A DNA stretch of 64,000 nucleotides from an uncultured Oscillospiraceae bacterium (GCA_910579775.1 CAJTUE010000006.1:1-64000), one strand, 5' to 3'. Positions 42,182-51,950 are shown, counted from the first letter of the stretch. Notes: a model not told the origin generated them from the sequence alone. Translations and numbers: made by a program.

Positions 42182-43873
42182 CTACCGATCCATACCGCAG
42201 GCTGTGGCTGCTTCGATCAGGCGGCAGTCGTTGACCACCGCGTCAAAGTACCGAAAGCCGCCCGCGAAATTGTAGGTCTCAAAGCCGTGCCCTTCCAAAA
42301 TGCGGCAGGCAATATAGCTGCGCAGGCCGCTCTGACAGATGACGTAGACCGGCTTCCCGGCCTCCAACTCATCCAGCCGCTGGCGCAGCTCGTCTATAGG
42401 AAGGTTCCAAAAGCCCTCGACGTGTCCCAGTGCGTACTCCCGGGGGGTGCGGACGTCCAGCAGGGTCACGCTCCCATCCCGTGGGAGGCGGTCCACATCC
42501 TCCAGCCGGAATTGTTTTACCACGCCCCCTGCCAGGTTTTCTGCCATGAAGCCCGCCATGTTCACCGGGTCCTTGGCGGAGGAATAGGGGGGCGCGTAGG
42601 CCAGATCCAGGTCCTTGAGCTGGACGACCGTCAGTCCCGCGTGGATGGCGGTGGCTAGCACGTCGATCCGCTTATCCACACCTTCATAGCCCACGATCTG
42701 CGCGCCCAGTAGACGATAGGTCCCCTTTTCAAAGACCACCTTCATGGTCATCAACCTTCCGCCGGGATAATAGCCGGCGTGGCTCATGGGGGAGAGAATG
42801 ACCGCGTCCACCTCCAGACCCGCTCTTCTCGCGCCGCTCTCGTTCACGCCGGTGCAGGCCGCTGTCAGGTCGAAGACCTTGATGACACTGCTGCCCTGGG
42901 AGCCCAGGTAGCGGCTGTCTCCGCCGCAGATGTTGTCCGCCGCGATCCGCCCCTGCTTGTTGGCGGGTCCGGCCAGAGAAATCACCGCGTCCTGCCCCGT
43001 GACATAGTGCTTGACCTGCACCGCGTCCCCTACGGCGTAGATATCGGGGACGGAGGTCTCCATGCGGTCATTGACGATAATGCTGTCCTTGAGCCCCAAC
43101 TCCAGCCCGGCCTCCTTGGCAAGCCCGGTGTCCGGCGTCACGCCGATCGCCAGCACCACTATATCCGCGTGAAGCGGCGGCCCCTCCTTGCGTATCACAT
43201 CTACGCCGCCGTCCTTTTCCGCAAAGCCCTCTACCGTCTGCCCCAGGGCCAGCTTGACGCCGTGCCCGCGCGCCTCCGCGTGGAGAAATGCCGCCATGTC
43301 GGGATCAAAGGGGCTCATAAGCTGTTTGGGCCGTTGGACGATGGTGACCTCCATCCCCAGTGCCCGCAGGTTCTCCGCCAGCTCCAGACCAATGAAGCCA
43401 CCGCCGGCCAGCACCGCGGAGCTTGGGTGGTGGGCGTTGATGTGCGCTTTGATGCGCAGGGTGTCCTCTACGGTCCGCAGGGTAAACAGCTTCTCCAGTT
43501 CTACCCCGGGCAGCCGCGGCCGGGTGGGCCTCGCGCCGGGAGAGAGGATCAGCTTGTCATAGGACTCCTCCCACTCCTCCCCTGTCTCCAGGCTTTTGAC
43601 CGAGACGGTCTTCCTGTCAGGATGGAGGGCGGTGACCTCATGGCGCACCTTCACCGCGACGCGGAAGCGGGCGGAAAAGCTCTCCGGCGTCTGGAGGGTC
43701 AGCGCCCGCGCCTCCCCGATGGCCCCGCCGATATAGTAGGGCAGGCCGCAGTTGGCATAGGACACATGCCCGGACCGCTCAAAGATCACGATCTCCGCCC
43801 GCTCATCCAGACGGCGCAGCCGGGCCGCCGCTGTGGCGCCTCCCGCCACGCCGCCTACAATGACCACCTTCAT
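42182..43873 (-). CDS. CoA-disulfide reductase-type flavoprotein fused to rhodanese
   Basis: 563 residues. FAD-binding VVIVGGVAGGATAAARLRR, the active-site Cys in SYANCGLPYYIGG (Cys43), the NAD loop LAGGGFIGLELAENL and an ATF-like dimer domain make a CoADR of the class I disulfide reductase type. The C-terminal 95 or so residues form a rhodanese domain with the catalytic loop CQSGLRSY (about Cys514). CoADR-RHD enzymes reduce CoA disulfides or per/polysulfides with NAD(P)H. Neighbours (thioredoxin, TlpA, CcdA) point to thiol or sulfur redox defence. Confidence 0.88.
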   Translation of the reverse strand: MKVVIVGGVAGGATAAARLRRLDERAEIVIFERSGHVSYANCGLPYYIGGAIGEARALTLQTPESFSARFRVAVKVRHEVTALHPDRKTVSVKSLETGEEWEESYDKLILSPGARPTRPRLPGVELEKLFTLRTVEDTLRIKAHINAHHPSSAVLAGGGFIGLELAENLRALGMEVTIVQRPKQLMSPFDPDMAAFLHAEARGHGVKLALGQTVEGFAEKDGGVDVIRKEGPPLHADIVVLAIGVTPDTGLAKEAGLELGLKDSIIVNDRMETSVPDIYAVGDAVQVKHYVTGQDAVISLAGPANKQGRIAADNICGGDSRYLGSQGSSVIKVFDLTAACTGVNESGARRAGLEVDAVILSPMSHAGYYPGGRLMTMKVVFEKGTYRLLGAQIVGYEGVDKRIDVLATAIHAGLTVVQLKDLDLAYAPPYSSAKDPVNMAGFMAENLAGGVVKQFRLEDVDRLPRDGSVTLLDVRTPREYALGHVEGFWNLPIDELRQRLDELEAGKPVYVICQSGLRSYIACRILEGHGFETYNFAGGFRYFDAVVNDCRLIEAATACGMDR

Positions 43874-43922
43874 ATCCACGCTCCATCCTTCCTTAGCGGC
43901 GGCAATGCCGCCTTTTTTGCCC

Positions 43923-44228
43923 TTACAGCAGGGCGAGGATCTGCTCCTTGGGCCGCGCCCCCGTCGCCTGATTGACGATCCGGCCCTCCTTCATCACCAC
44001 CAGGGTGGGAATGCTCATCACTCCAAACTGGACGGCCAGCTCCGGCTGTTCGTCAATATTGATCTTGCCCACCTTGACGTCGGGACGTTCCGCCGCGATC
44101 TCCTCCACCGCCGGAGCGATCATACGGCAAGGCCCGCACCAGGGGGCCCAGAAGTCCAGTAAAACGGGGCGGTCGGAGAGCAGGACCTCCGATTGAAAAT
44201 TGGTTCGGTCAACATGGATCACAGACAT
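43923..44228 (-). CDS. trxA: Thioredoxin
   Basis: 101 residues. The active site reads FWAPWCGPCRM, with VGKINIDEQPELAVQFGVMSIPTLVV containing the cis-Pro. ATG 44228 stands 8 bases from GGAG; the ATG at 44234 is only 2 bases from it. Reduces protein disulfides. A GGCGGC-AAT-GCCGCC hairpin (43898-43912) separates it from the flavoprotein gene. Confidence 0.95.
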   Translation of the reverse strand: MSVIHVDRTNFQSEVLLSDRPVLLDFWAPWCGPCRMIAPAVEEIAAERPDVKVGKINIDEQPELAVQFGVMSIPTLVVMKEGRIVNQATGARPKEQILALL

Positions 44229-44274
44229 GCTCATTTCTCCTTATCTGATGTAGTTGTGGGTGAAACGCTCTGTT

Positions 44275-44910
44275 TTATTCGGACAGGATCATATCGATCC
44301 CCTTCTCCAGGGTGGCCTTATCGATCGCGCCCACTGCCCGGGCTACGAGTTCGCCGTCGGCGTCAATGAAAAAGGTGGTGGGCAGAGAATAGGAGCCATA
44401 GGTCATGGCGGCGTCCGACGCGGTATCATAGAACACCGGGAAGGTATATTCCTCCTCCGCCACAAAGTCTGCCGCGCTCTCAAGGGTCTCTCGGACGCCG
44501 TCAGTCATGTTGATCATGAGAAAGCAGACGTCCTCGCCAAGCTCCAGATACTTCTCGTGAAAATCCGGCATTTCCGACTTGCAGGGTCCGCACCAGCTGG
44601 CCCAAAAATTCAGCACGATGGGCTTTCCGATGTAGTCCTCCAGATGGATCTCGCCGCCCTCGGCGTCATAGACCGTAAAATCCGGGGCAAGCAGCTTTTC
44701 CTCGTCAACATCCTCTTCCCCGTCCACGCCGTCCTCGGCCGGTCCTGTTTCTCCTTGCGGTCCTGTTTCCCCTGCCGGGGTCGGCGTATTTTGCAAGGAC
44801 AGCCGGTCGGGCTTCACCTTATCTGCCAGCCGACCATATAGCACGGAGGCTCCGCCGATGAGCAACACAAGGACCAGCGCCAGGATCAACAGTGCTTTCC
44901 AGTTTTTCAT
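44275..44910 (-). CDS. Membrane-anchored TlpA/ResA-like thiol-disulfide oxidoreductase
   Basis: 211 residues: an N-terminal anchor (ALLILALVLVLLIGGASVLY), an acidic low-complexity linker (ETGPQGETGP.. DGVDGEEDVDEE) and an external redoxin domain with NFWASWCGPCKSEMPDF and SLPTTFFID. Such proteins receive electrons from CcdA and keep exported proteins reduced. It lies 9 bases downstream of ccdA. Confidence 0.92.
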   Translation of the reverse strand: MKNWKALLILALVLVLLIGGASVLYGRLADKVKPDRLSLQNTPTPAGETGPQGETGPAEDGVDGEEDVDEEKLLAPDFTVYDAEGGEIHLEDYIGKPIVLNFWASWCGPCKSEMPDFHEKYLELGEDVCFLMINMTDGVRETLESAADFVAEEEYTFPVFYDTASDAAMTYGSYSLPTTFFIDADGELVARAVGAIDKATLEKGIDMILSE

Positions 44911-44919
44911 AGCGCCTCC

Positions 44920-45582
44920 TTAACTGAGCAGGCTCAACAGCCGCCCCAGCGTTCCGGTCATCATCAGCACGCCGATCAAGATCAAAAAGCCGCCGCAGAC
45001 GGCGTTGATGACCTGATAGTGGCTCTTGATCCACTGAAACGCTGTTTTCAAATAGTCGATCAGCACCGCGCTGAGGACAAAGGGGATGCCAAGACCCAGA
45101 GAGTATGCCAACAGCATTAGCATCCCCTCCGCCGCGTACGCCTGTTGAGAGGCCAACATCAGCGCCGAGCCAAGAAAAGCCCCCACACACGGGGTCCAGC
45201 CCACGGAGAAGATGACTCCAAACAGCATCGCGGTGAAAAAGCCCATGTGCTCCGTGTCCATGCGGCGGCGGTTGCCCTTGAACAGGTCCAGCTTGAGCAC
45301 CCCGAGAAAGTTCAGCCCAAAGACGACCACAATGAGGCCGGTGACGATATTCACGGCGGTCCGGTATTCCCGCAAAAAGCCGCCCACCGTTCCCGCCAGC
45401 GCGCCCATGCTCACGAACACAGCCGTGAACCCGGTCACGAAGCCCAGCGCGGCTTGCAGGGTCTTGCCCGCGCTCCGCTCACCGCCCCCCGCGAAATAGG
45501 AGATATAGATCGGGAGCATGGGGAGCAGACAGGGTGAGATGAAGGTGATGATCCCCTCCAAAAATGAAATCAAATATTGCAC
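44920..45582 (-). CDS. ccdA: CcdA-type thiol electron transporter
   Basis: 220 residues, six membrane helices. The redox Cys are in ITFISPCLLPMLPIYISYF and GVIFSVGWTPCVGAFLG. It carries reducing equivalents from cytosolic thioredoxin to external thiol proteins. Gene order ccdA-tlpA-trxA-CoADR on one strand gives a complete inward-to-outward thiol relay. Confidence 0.93.
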   Translation of the reverse strand: MQYLISFLEGIITFISPCLLPMLPIYISYFAGGGERSAGKTLQAALGFVTGFTAVFVSMGALAGTVGGFLREYRTAVNIVTGLIVVVFGLNFLGVLKLDLFKGNRRRMDTEHMGFFTAMLFGVIFSVGWTPCVGAFLGSALMLASQQAYAAEGMLMLLAYSLGLGIPFVLSAVLIDYLKTAFQWIKSHYQVINAVCGGFLILIGVLMMTGTLGRLLSLLS

Positions 45583-45637
45583 GTGTCATCCCCCCTCAAA
45601 GCGACTGGCAGCGGCCCACATGCGGCGCTGTGAGCTT

Positions 45638-45679
45638 ATGATACCCTAAGTTTTTGATCCGCTCTGTGATAAAGTTACC
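45638..45679 (-). promoter_or_regulatory. Activator-type promoter of the ccdA redox operon
   Basis: Minus strand -10 TATCAT (45638-45643) has no acceptable -35. Instead a dyad reading TGTGATAAAGTTACC on the plus strand (45665-45679) is centred 41 bases upstream of the predicted start. That is the class II position of Crp/Fnr activators. It resembles the 41355 dyad but is one base shorter in the middle. Confidence 0.45.
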
Positions 45680-45724
45680 CTTTCGGATATTTTATTTCCC
45701 TGGCAGCGCCGGCCCAGTAGCCCC

Positions 45725-46140
45725 TTACGGCCGACCCCAACTCTCTTTGCCGGCGGTGCGGCAGTGGCCGTGGGTGGTGGCGGCCTCCACGATCTCATAG
45801 AAGGCCCAGTGGTTCTCCGGCACGTCGTCAAACCGCGCGCCCTGCCCCTTGTCGATGGCCGCCTCGGCGCGGGTCATGGAGTCGTTGGGGGCAAACAACC
45901 CCTCTCCCCGGCCCTCCAGATAGGCGTCGTGAGGCTCCAGCACCAGCCACCGTTCCACCCCGGCGTCCGGCTTCTTCTCCTCCTGGGGGAGCACCACGAT
46001 CACGGCGCGGCTACGCCGTTGAACAGGATCTGGCTCAGGGCATAGTCCGGTGCCACGGTGACCGAGACCGTCGCCCACTCTCCGCTCAGAACAGCCTCCC
46101 GGTCCGCCTCCTGATCGTCGCAGATCGCCACCCGAAGCAT
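45725..46140 (-). pseudogene. Chimeric debris: response-regulator start plus SLH-protein fragments
   Basis: ATG 46140 with GGGGGGAG begins MLRVAICDDQEADREAV, the first residues of a LytTR-type response regulator. It then runs into GEWATVSVTVAPDYALSQILFNG and a stop near 46000. A second frame carries LEPHDAYLEGRGEGLFAPNDSMTRAEA (an SLH piece) and ENHWAFYEIVEAATTHGH, ending at TAA 45725. These resemble HEAYIVGRSGGLVAPEEDITRAE and WYYLDIQEATNSHKH in the neighbouring SLH protein. I infer deletion and recombination between surface-protein genes. Confidence 0.7.
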
Positions 46141-46176
46141 GGCCTCTCCCCCCTTCGTCCCGTGCCTGCTCTCGCG

Positions 46177-46995
46177 TCAGCTGTTCTGTTCTCGGTGGCA
46201 GAACCAGAACAGGCTGCCCAGTCCAACGCCGCCCAAGAGGTTCCCCGCCGTCACCGGAAGCAGCTCTCGGAGCAGGAAGTTCCCCCAGGTCAGGGCACTC
46301 AGGTCCACCCCCGCCTCGGCCGCCAGGGCGGCGTAGGCAGGAACCGTCTTGGCGAACAGGCCCACCGGGACGTAAAACAAATTGGCTACGCAGTGCTCAA
46401 AGCCACAGATAACAAAGACAGCCACCGGCACATAGGCGCCAAGGATCCGTCCCGCCACATCCTTGGCCGACGAGGCGAGCAGCACCCCCGTGCTCACCAG
46501 CAGGTTGCAGAGAATGCCCAGGATCACCGCGTTGACAATGGGCATGGCGCACTTCCCCGCCGCCTGCTTCATGGCAAACACCGCCAGCTGCCCGCTCGAG
46601 TATTTGAGCTGGCCGCCAAAGGCGCACAGCGCCGCGGTAAGCACAGCCCCCGTCACGTTGCCCAGATACGCCACTCCCCAATTGCGCAGCAGCCCCCGAA
46701 GGGAGATCTTACGCTCCAGCAGCGACATCACCATCAGCGTGTTGCCGGTGAACAACTCCGCCCCGGTGAGCACCACCATGGCGAGGCCAAAGGGAAACAG
46801 CAGACCGCTCACCATCCGAGCCAGGCCCACGTTCGTGATGGTATGGGTGGCGGTGTTTACCACCGCGCCGCCCACGGCAATCAGGAAACCTGCCAGCACC
46901 GCCAGCAAAAACATCTTCAAAAGGGGCATCTCCGCCTTGCTTTTTCCCGCGTTGATGTAATTTTCTACGTACTGCGTCGGGGTAAATAAATTCAT
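46177..46995 (-). CDS. Formate/nitrite transporter family channel
   Basis: 272 residues, six membrane helices, FNT family: TGAELFTGNTLMVMSLL, WGVAYLGNVTGAV, GFEHCVANLFYVP and LPVTAGNLLGGVGLGSLFW are family signatures. It could carry formate, nitrite or hydrosulfide; the sequence alone does not decide. ATG overlaps the stop of the giant SLH gene by 4 bases, an unexpected coupling. Confidence 0.9.
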   Translation of the reverse strand: MNLFTPTQYVENYINAGKSKAEMPLLKMFLLAVLAGFLIAVGGAVVNTATHTITNVGLARMVSGLLFPFGLAMVVLTGAELFTGNTLMVMSLLERKISLRGLLRNWGVAYLGNVTGAVLTAALCAFGGQLKYSSGQLAVFAMKQAAGKCAMPIVNAVILGILCNLLVSTGVLLASSAKDVAGRILGAYVPVAVFVICGFEHCVANLFYVPVGLFAKTVPAYAALAAEAGVDLSALTWGNFLLRELLPVTAGNLLGGVGLGSLFWFCHREQNS

Positions 46996-49900
46996 GTTCT
47001 CTCTCCTTCAAGCAATGTTGTCCACACCTCGACCCGTTCACCGTTCACCGTCTGCCACGTGTGTTTGTGTGAGTTCGTCGCCTCCTGGATATCCAGATAA
47101 TACCATGTGGCCTCATCCATGTTGTCCGGCCAAGTGATCATTCCGTCCAGAAGGTGCTCCTTATGAGGCGCGCGGCCAAGCACGGCGTTGACCAAGCTGA
47201 TGGCTTCTGCCCGGGTAATGTAGTCATCGGGCCGGAAGGTACCGTCAGGGTAGCCCTTGATCCACCCCGCCTGGGCCGCCCGGTCCACATATTCCGCTGC
47301 CCAGTGACCCTCAACGTCGGAGAAATGATTCTCCCCGGTGTAAGTCTTGCTGAGGAAACGGGCCGCCATGGCGGCAAACTCCCCCCTGGTGATTGTGTCC
47401 GCCGGGGCAAATTGCCCATCAGGGCGGCCCTCTACGATCCCGGCCTTGGCCAAGGTGGTCGCCGCCGTAAAGAACCAATCCTCGGAAGAAACGTCAGGGA
47501 AGGGGTTTTGCGTTGTGGCAAAGCGACTCCTGCTCTCCTCGGTAAGCAGACGGCAGAAGATGGTCACCACCTCTGCACGGGTGATATCTTCCTCCGGGGC
47601 GACCAGACCGCCGCTGCGGCCCACGATATATGCCTCGTGCTTCTCCCGCTCCAGCAGGTCCTCCGGCTTCGTACCGGGATCGCTGCCGCCGCTGGGTCTG
47701 GAGGGCCGGTCCGGCTGCTTCACCGGCGTATCGCTCCACTGGGCTTCAAAGGTCAGCGCGCCGCGGCTCTCCGGCGCAATGGTCACGGAGTCCAACTCCA
47801 CGTTGCTCTCACCGTTCAGCGTCCCGCGGATCAGCTTCCAGCTCTTGAAATAGTAAGTCTTGTCTCCCTGCTTGTAGGAGCTGGGCGTGGGCAGGGTCGT
47901 TGCACCCTTAGCAGGGGTGTAACTCTTAAGCAGGTTTTTCTCCGAAGCGTTTTGCGTAGCCTCGTCCATATCAGCGGGCCATTGGTACGCGATCTCATAA
48001 ATCTGCGCGACCACCGGGAAGGTCGCCGTCTTTTCTCCATCCTGAGACAGGTCCGCCAGCAACGTATCGCTTCCAAGGTCAGCCCGCAGGCCGTCCTCGC
48101 CCGCCAACCAATAGCCCTTGACATCCAGCTCCTCCTGATAATTCCCGGCGTATACCGTCTTGGTGACCTCTGCGGCGGGAAGCTCCATCTTCAGGACCTC
48201 CCTGCCGCCGCTCTTTTCCACAAAGCGCACAGCATAGCGGTATTTGTCCGCCGCGGTGGGGGGACGGTAGGTAATGGTGATGGGAGCGATACCGCTCCCA
48301 TCACGGGGTACAGGTACCCCGGCATTTTGCACCGTGGGAATATAGTCGCTGTAATCTTTGCCCTCGTACTCACCCAACTGAATGGGACTCGCCCAAACGT
48401 TGAAGCCGGGCACAAAGCTGCCCGACACCTTCTGGTCCTTCCCCACCTTCACGCCGGGCTGACCGTCCAATTCATGGTGGACGACATAGGTGCGTTCCTC
48501 CGCGCCCCGGATCCCCTTCCACACAGCCTGTATCTTCATGGAAACAGAGATCTTCTGATCAAAACGGAATTCATAATCCTCCGCCTTCACCGGCGTCCAT
48601 TCCGCATCCTCGCTCAGCTTGTAGTCAGTCACGCGCCAGTGGTCCAGATAGTACCCCGGCCGCACCGGCACAGGCGCAAGCCCGCCCCCGGCAATGCTGG
48701 AGTTGGCGGAGATCTCCTGCGTCTGATAATCCTCTTCACTTCCAAAGGCCAGGTGACCGCCGTTCCAGTCAAACTCCACGGTGTATTTGGGGGCCTCCCA
48801 CTGGGCATAGAGGTGAAGATCGCCGCTGGCCACGCCGTTCCAGTCGTCCGGGTCGTCCAACAGCGCCGTGCCCGCCAGGTCCATGGCCCAGCCCTTAAAG
48901 CTCCAGGCTACCGTCCCCCGCTCGTTGCGGTCAGGGCAGACTGGCTGTGTGCCGGCTATGGCCGCGTCGGACGCGCCGCTGCCTGCGGCAGGCAACTCCC
49001 AGCCGTTAGGATTGTCTTCGGAGACGGCATATTCCCCGTTTGTCTTCCCCTTGGTAGCGTCCGTGTTTCCATCGGTAGAGACGCCGGATTCCAGTTCAAT
49101 ATTATAGAAATCGGACAGCTTCGCGCCGTAATAGAGCTCCTTCGTGCCCAGCTCCTTCAAGCCCTCGGCGGAGCCGACGCTGTAAATGATCTGGTAGGGG
49201 ATACGGTCATAGTAAAAGAACAACTCACACGGCTGATCCACCGAACCGACAACGGTGTCCTTAAAATAGCCGCCGCTGGTAGGCTGCCATGCGGTACTAT
49301 GGTCAGGTATGTCGTTGATCCTTCTCATATGCAGCCGGGTGCTGGGAGTCTGAGCCTCGACCTTGTTTGTAGAGACCACGCTCACGATGCGGGCCAAAGC
49401 GTAGCACTTTTCTTTCCCGCTCTCTTCGTCTTGGTAAATACGGAATCCATAATAGTTCCCGTTGTCATCAATTTGAATCTCATTGATGGACATACCCTCG
49501 GTATACCGTACCTTTTTCAAATCTTCAAAGCCGTAATCGCGAATGATATTCAGCACGTCCCCGTCCCCATCCGCAGGGAGAAGGTAGCAAATGTTGCGGA
49601 CGTTCTCGCGACGCTCCGGGGTGTCATCCTGTCCGTCTATGACCAGCTTCACAAGCCCGTCCTGCCCCTCCAGCATCTCTCTGGTCACGTCAGGAATCTC
49701 GTAGCAGTGGTTATAACGGTAAAAATTATTGTATGTCCACTGTGACCAATAAGCGTACAGCCGGTGCGTGCCTGTCTGTTCGTTGTAGGTATCTTGTCCC
49801 AAATGCTGCTCCGGATCAGGAATGATATCCGCGCTCATGGAACCATAGACCCCCATGATGGTCGGCTCGCTTCCCGTCACACCCAATCCAATCCTCTTAG

Positions 49901-51950
49901 CCTCTGCATTATACGGCCCTGTGGTGGTCGTCCATGAGACAAACCGCGCCGTATTGCTCTTGTTCTCGTCGCCGATGTCTGTCTGAATGATCTCCACTGC
50001 CAGATTCCGGTGATAGGGCCACACATCACGAAGATCCGCGCCGTATTTGCCTGTAACCACCAACCGCGGTGGAATCTTAGTCAGCTCTGCCTCGGAGGCC
50101 AACTCCCTTTGTGTGTTGGCCGGCGCATCCTCGGACTCATTCCCATTCGCATATCCCAGCGTGTGAACCGCCACCACCGGTTTTTCCTCTTTCGTAGTGG
50201 AATAAATAAACTCCAGCCGGTAGATGTTGCGGGTGTAGTAGACGTTCACCACCGTTGTGCCGTTGGGGGCGGCGGTGTCTCCCTCTCTGGCGTCTCGGTG
50301 CGTGCCGTCCATTTGAGTGATCCGAATGCCGTCCAGCGTATAAAATTGGGAGGCGTCGGTCAACGCCTCCTCCCCTTGATAAGAGGTGGCGATCTCCATG
50401 GTCTCCAGCCCGGCAAACCACTCTGTCAAGGGCTGTACAGCCTGATTTCCGTCCCCATCGGTATACACCAGTGCCTCTGCGTTCAGATCCAACTCAAGCT
50501 TTGTGTCTGTCCTTACACTGGTCAATGTCTCAACGCCCATGTTGCTGTAAGCCGCGTCCTCATCGCCCGCCGCATATGGATAGTAGTGGGTCTTTACATC
50601 CAGATCGGCCAGATCTGTCAGCTCATCCTTGTTCCGAACGTCCACGTCGTCTTCCCCGGTGAGGTCCTCGGTCCAGAAAACCACCCGGACGCTGGTCGTC
50701 CCCGGCTCCCACATGGGATAGAACTGCAACACGTTGACTCCGGCCGTCTCCTGGCTCACTTGGAGCTGGGCCCGGTTCAAAAACGCTTCATCAGGCGTCA
50801 GTATGTTGCTCTGCGTATCATACAAACCTGTCAGCGTCTCGAGGGGAATCAAGTCCCCACTTGTCTTGTCACGAAAGGCCCAGCCGGCCAAAACATATCC
50901 CGGCTTGACCGGCGCGTCTTTCCTTCCCGGAAAGATCGCGGAAAAATCCACTGTTTTGTGGTCTTCATCAGTAATGTTCAACGCCTGACGGTCGATCTCA
51001 CCCGACGTCGCCTCGGAGGTGTCAAAAATCACCCGGATCGTATCGTCTTTGGTGTAGAAAATGTCCACAACGGTAGAGCCGTCCGCCTTGATGGGCTGCT
51101 GGGAGATGGCCCGGTTCGCGTAGCCCTGAATGAATTCCGCTTCCGCCCGGGTCATTGCCCCGATGCGTCCGCTTAGGGTCTGGGTCTCCTGAACCTTCCA
51201 GTGGGCTGCATTCCCCACGTCCGGAACGACCACATCTTCCTTGGGTATCCAATGCTTGACGGTGTATGTGCCGTTGTCCCGGCGGTAGTTGACCTCCATG
51301 GTGATCTCTTGCTGCCCGGTGAGTGCGCCAGGATTCTTCAAAATCAGCTTGGGGCCGTCCAGGGCAGCGCTGCCCTGGGCTGCATTACCGTCCCTATCCA
51401 CCAACTGAAACACGAGACCGCTTTCGGTGGTAAAAGTACGCGCATCGATCCACGCCTGCGTCACCGCCGCCGTGTCTGCCATTTTCTCCGGATCGGGGTC
51501 AAAATCGCCCCGGTTCAGTTTGTCCTCCAGCTCCTGTGCCGTTTCGTTCCCCGTAGGCGGAGTTTTGAGAAACCCATTCAGCGGCGCGGCGTTGAGCACC
51601 ACCCGGAAGCCCTCCAAATTGTTATGGTCGTGGTCGTGATACTCGTTGGCCCCGGCGGCGCTGTAACAGGGGATGGGCCACGCCGCAGGCGTAGTGGTCC
51701 CATCCTCATTGAGGAAAAACTCCACCGTTTCCGGGGCGTGGGCATTGATGCCCGCCATACCGCCGCTGGGAGAATATTGGTATTGCAGCGTCACCTTCAC
51801 GCTGGACTTGCCGCCGCCCGGCTCTTCGACCTCGCCCCGAAAAATATCGCCCTGTCCGTTTCCCGCCCCAAGGGCGGCAGGCAGCTGTGCCGCCGTCAGG
51901 CAGACTGCCAGCAGTGTCGCGCTCAAACGTTTTCCAAAGCCCGTCTTCAT
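46992..51950 (-). CDS. Giant secreted SLH-domain surface protein with InlB-type repeats
   Basis: 1652 residues. Signal peptide MKTGFGKRLSATLLAVCLTAAQLPA. It then has many Ig/MucBP- and InlB-B-like repeats (YTVEFDWNGGHLAFG.. RPGYYLDHWRV; VRVVFWTEDL.., TVVNVYYTRNIYRLEF). A Pro-rich linker (TPVKQPDRPSRPSGGSDPG) leads to three SLH domains (HEAYIVGRSGGLVAPEEDITRAE, FPDVSSEDWFFTAATTLAKAG, FSDVEGHWAAEYVDRAAQ). A tail of about 60 residues follows (DEATWYYLDIQEATNSHKH..). Probably an adhesin or S-layer-associated protein. ATG 51950 has GGAGG upstream, with a consensus sigma-A promoter at 52010. Confidence 0.9.
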   Translation of the reverse strand: MKTGFGKRLSATLLAVCLTAAQLPAALGAGNGQGDIFRGEVEEPGGGKSSVKVTLQYQYSPSGGMAGINAHAPETVEFFLNEDGTTTPAAWPIPCYSAAGANEYHDHDHNNLEGFRVVLNAAPLNGFLKTPPTGNETAQELEDKLNRGDFDPDPEKMADTAAVTQAWIDARTFTTESGLVFQLVDRDGNAAQGSAALDGPKLILKNPGALTGQQEITMEVNYRRDNGTYTVKHWIPKEDVVVPDVGNAAHWKVQETQTLSGRIGAMTRAEAEFIQGYANRAISQQPIKADGSTVVDIFYTKDDTIRVIFDTSEATSGEIDRQALNITDEDHKTVDFSAIFPGRKDAPVKPGYVLAGWAFRDKTSGDLIPLETLTGLYDTQSNILTPDEAFLNRAQLQVSQETAGVNVLQFYPMWEPGTTSVRVVFWTEDLTGEDDVDVRNKDELTDLADLDVKTHYYPYAAGDEDAAYSNMGVETLTSVRTDTKLELDLNAEALVYTDGDGNQAVQPLTEWFAGLETMEIATSYQGEEALTDASQFYTLDGIRITQMDGTHRDAREGDTAAPNGTTVVNVYYTRNIYRLEFIYSTTKEEKPVVAVHTLGYANGNESEDAPANTQRELASEAELTKIPPRLVVTGKYGADLRDVWPYHRNLAVEIIQTDIGDENKSNTARFVSWTTTTGPYNAEAKRIGLGVTGSEPTIMGVYGSMSADIIPDPEQHLGQDTYNEQTGTHRLYAYWSQWTYNNFYRYNHCYEIPDVTREMLEGQDGLVKLVIDGQDDTPERRENVRNICYLLPADGDGDVLNIIRDYGFEDLKKVRYTEGMSINEIQIDDNGNYYGFRIYQDEESGKEKCYALARIVSVVSTNKVEAQTPSTRLHMRRINDIPDHSTAWQPTSGGYFKDTVVGSVDQPCELFFYYDRIPYQIIYSVGSAEGLKELGTKELYYGAKLSDFYNIELESGVSTDGNTDATKGKTNGEYAVSEDNPNGWELPAAGSGASDAAIAGTQPVCPDRNERGTVAWSFKGWAMDLAGTALLDDPDDWNGVASGDLHLYAQWEAPKYTVEFDWNGGHLAFGSEEDYQTQEISANSSIAGGGLAPVPVRPGYYLDHWRVTDYKLSEDAEWTPVKAEDYEFRFDQKISVSMKIQAVWKGIRGAEERTYVVHHELDGQPGVKVGKDQKVSGSFVPGFNVWASPIQLGEYEGKDYSDYIPTVQNAGVPVPRDGSGIAPITITYRPPTAADKYRYAVRFVEKSGGREVLKMELPAAEVTKTVYAGNYQEELDVKGYWLAGEDGLRADLGSDTLLADLSQDGEKTATFPVVAQIYEIAYQWPADMDEATQNASEKNLLKSYTPAKGATTLPTPSSYKQGDKTYYFKSWKLIRGTLNGESNVELDSVTIAPESRGALTFEAQWSDTPVKQPDRPSRPSGGSDPGTKPEDLLEREKHEAYIVGRSGGLVAPEEDITRAEVVTIFCRLLTEESRSRFATTQNPFPDVSSEDWFFTAATTLAKAGIVEGRPDGQFAPADTITRGEFAAMAARFLSKTYTGENHFSDVEGHWAAEYVDRAAQAGWIKGYPDGTFRPDDYITRAEAISLVNAVLGRAPHKEHLLDGMITWPDNMDEATWYYLDIQEATNSHKHTWQTVNGERVEVWTTLLEGERT

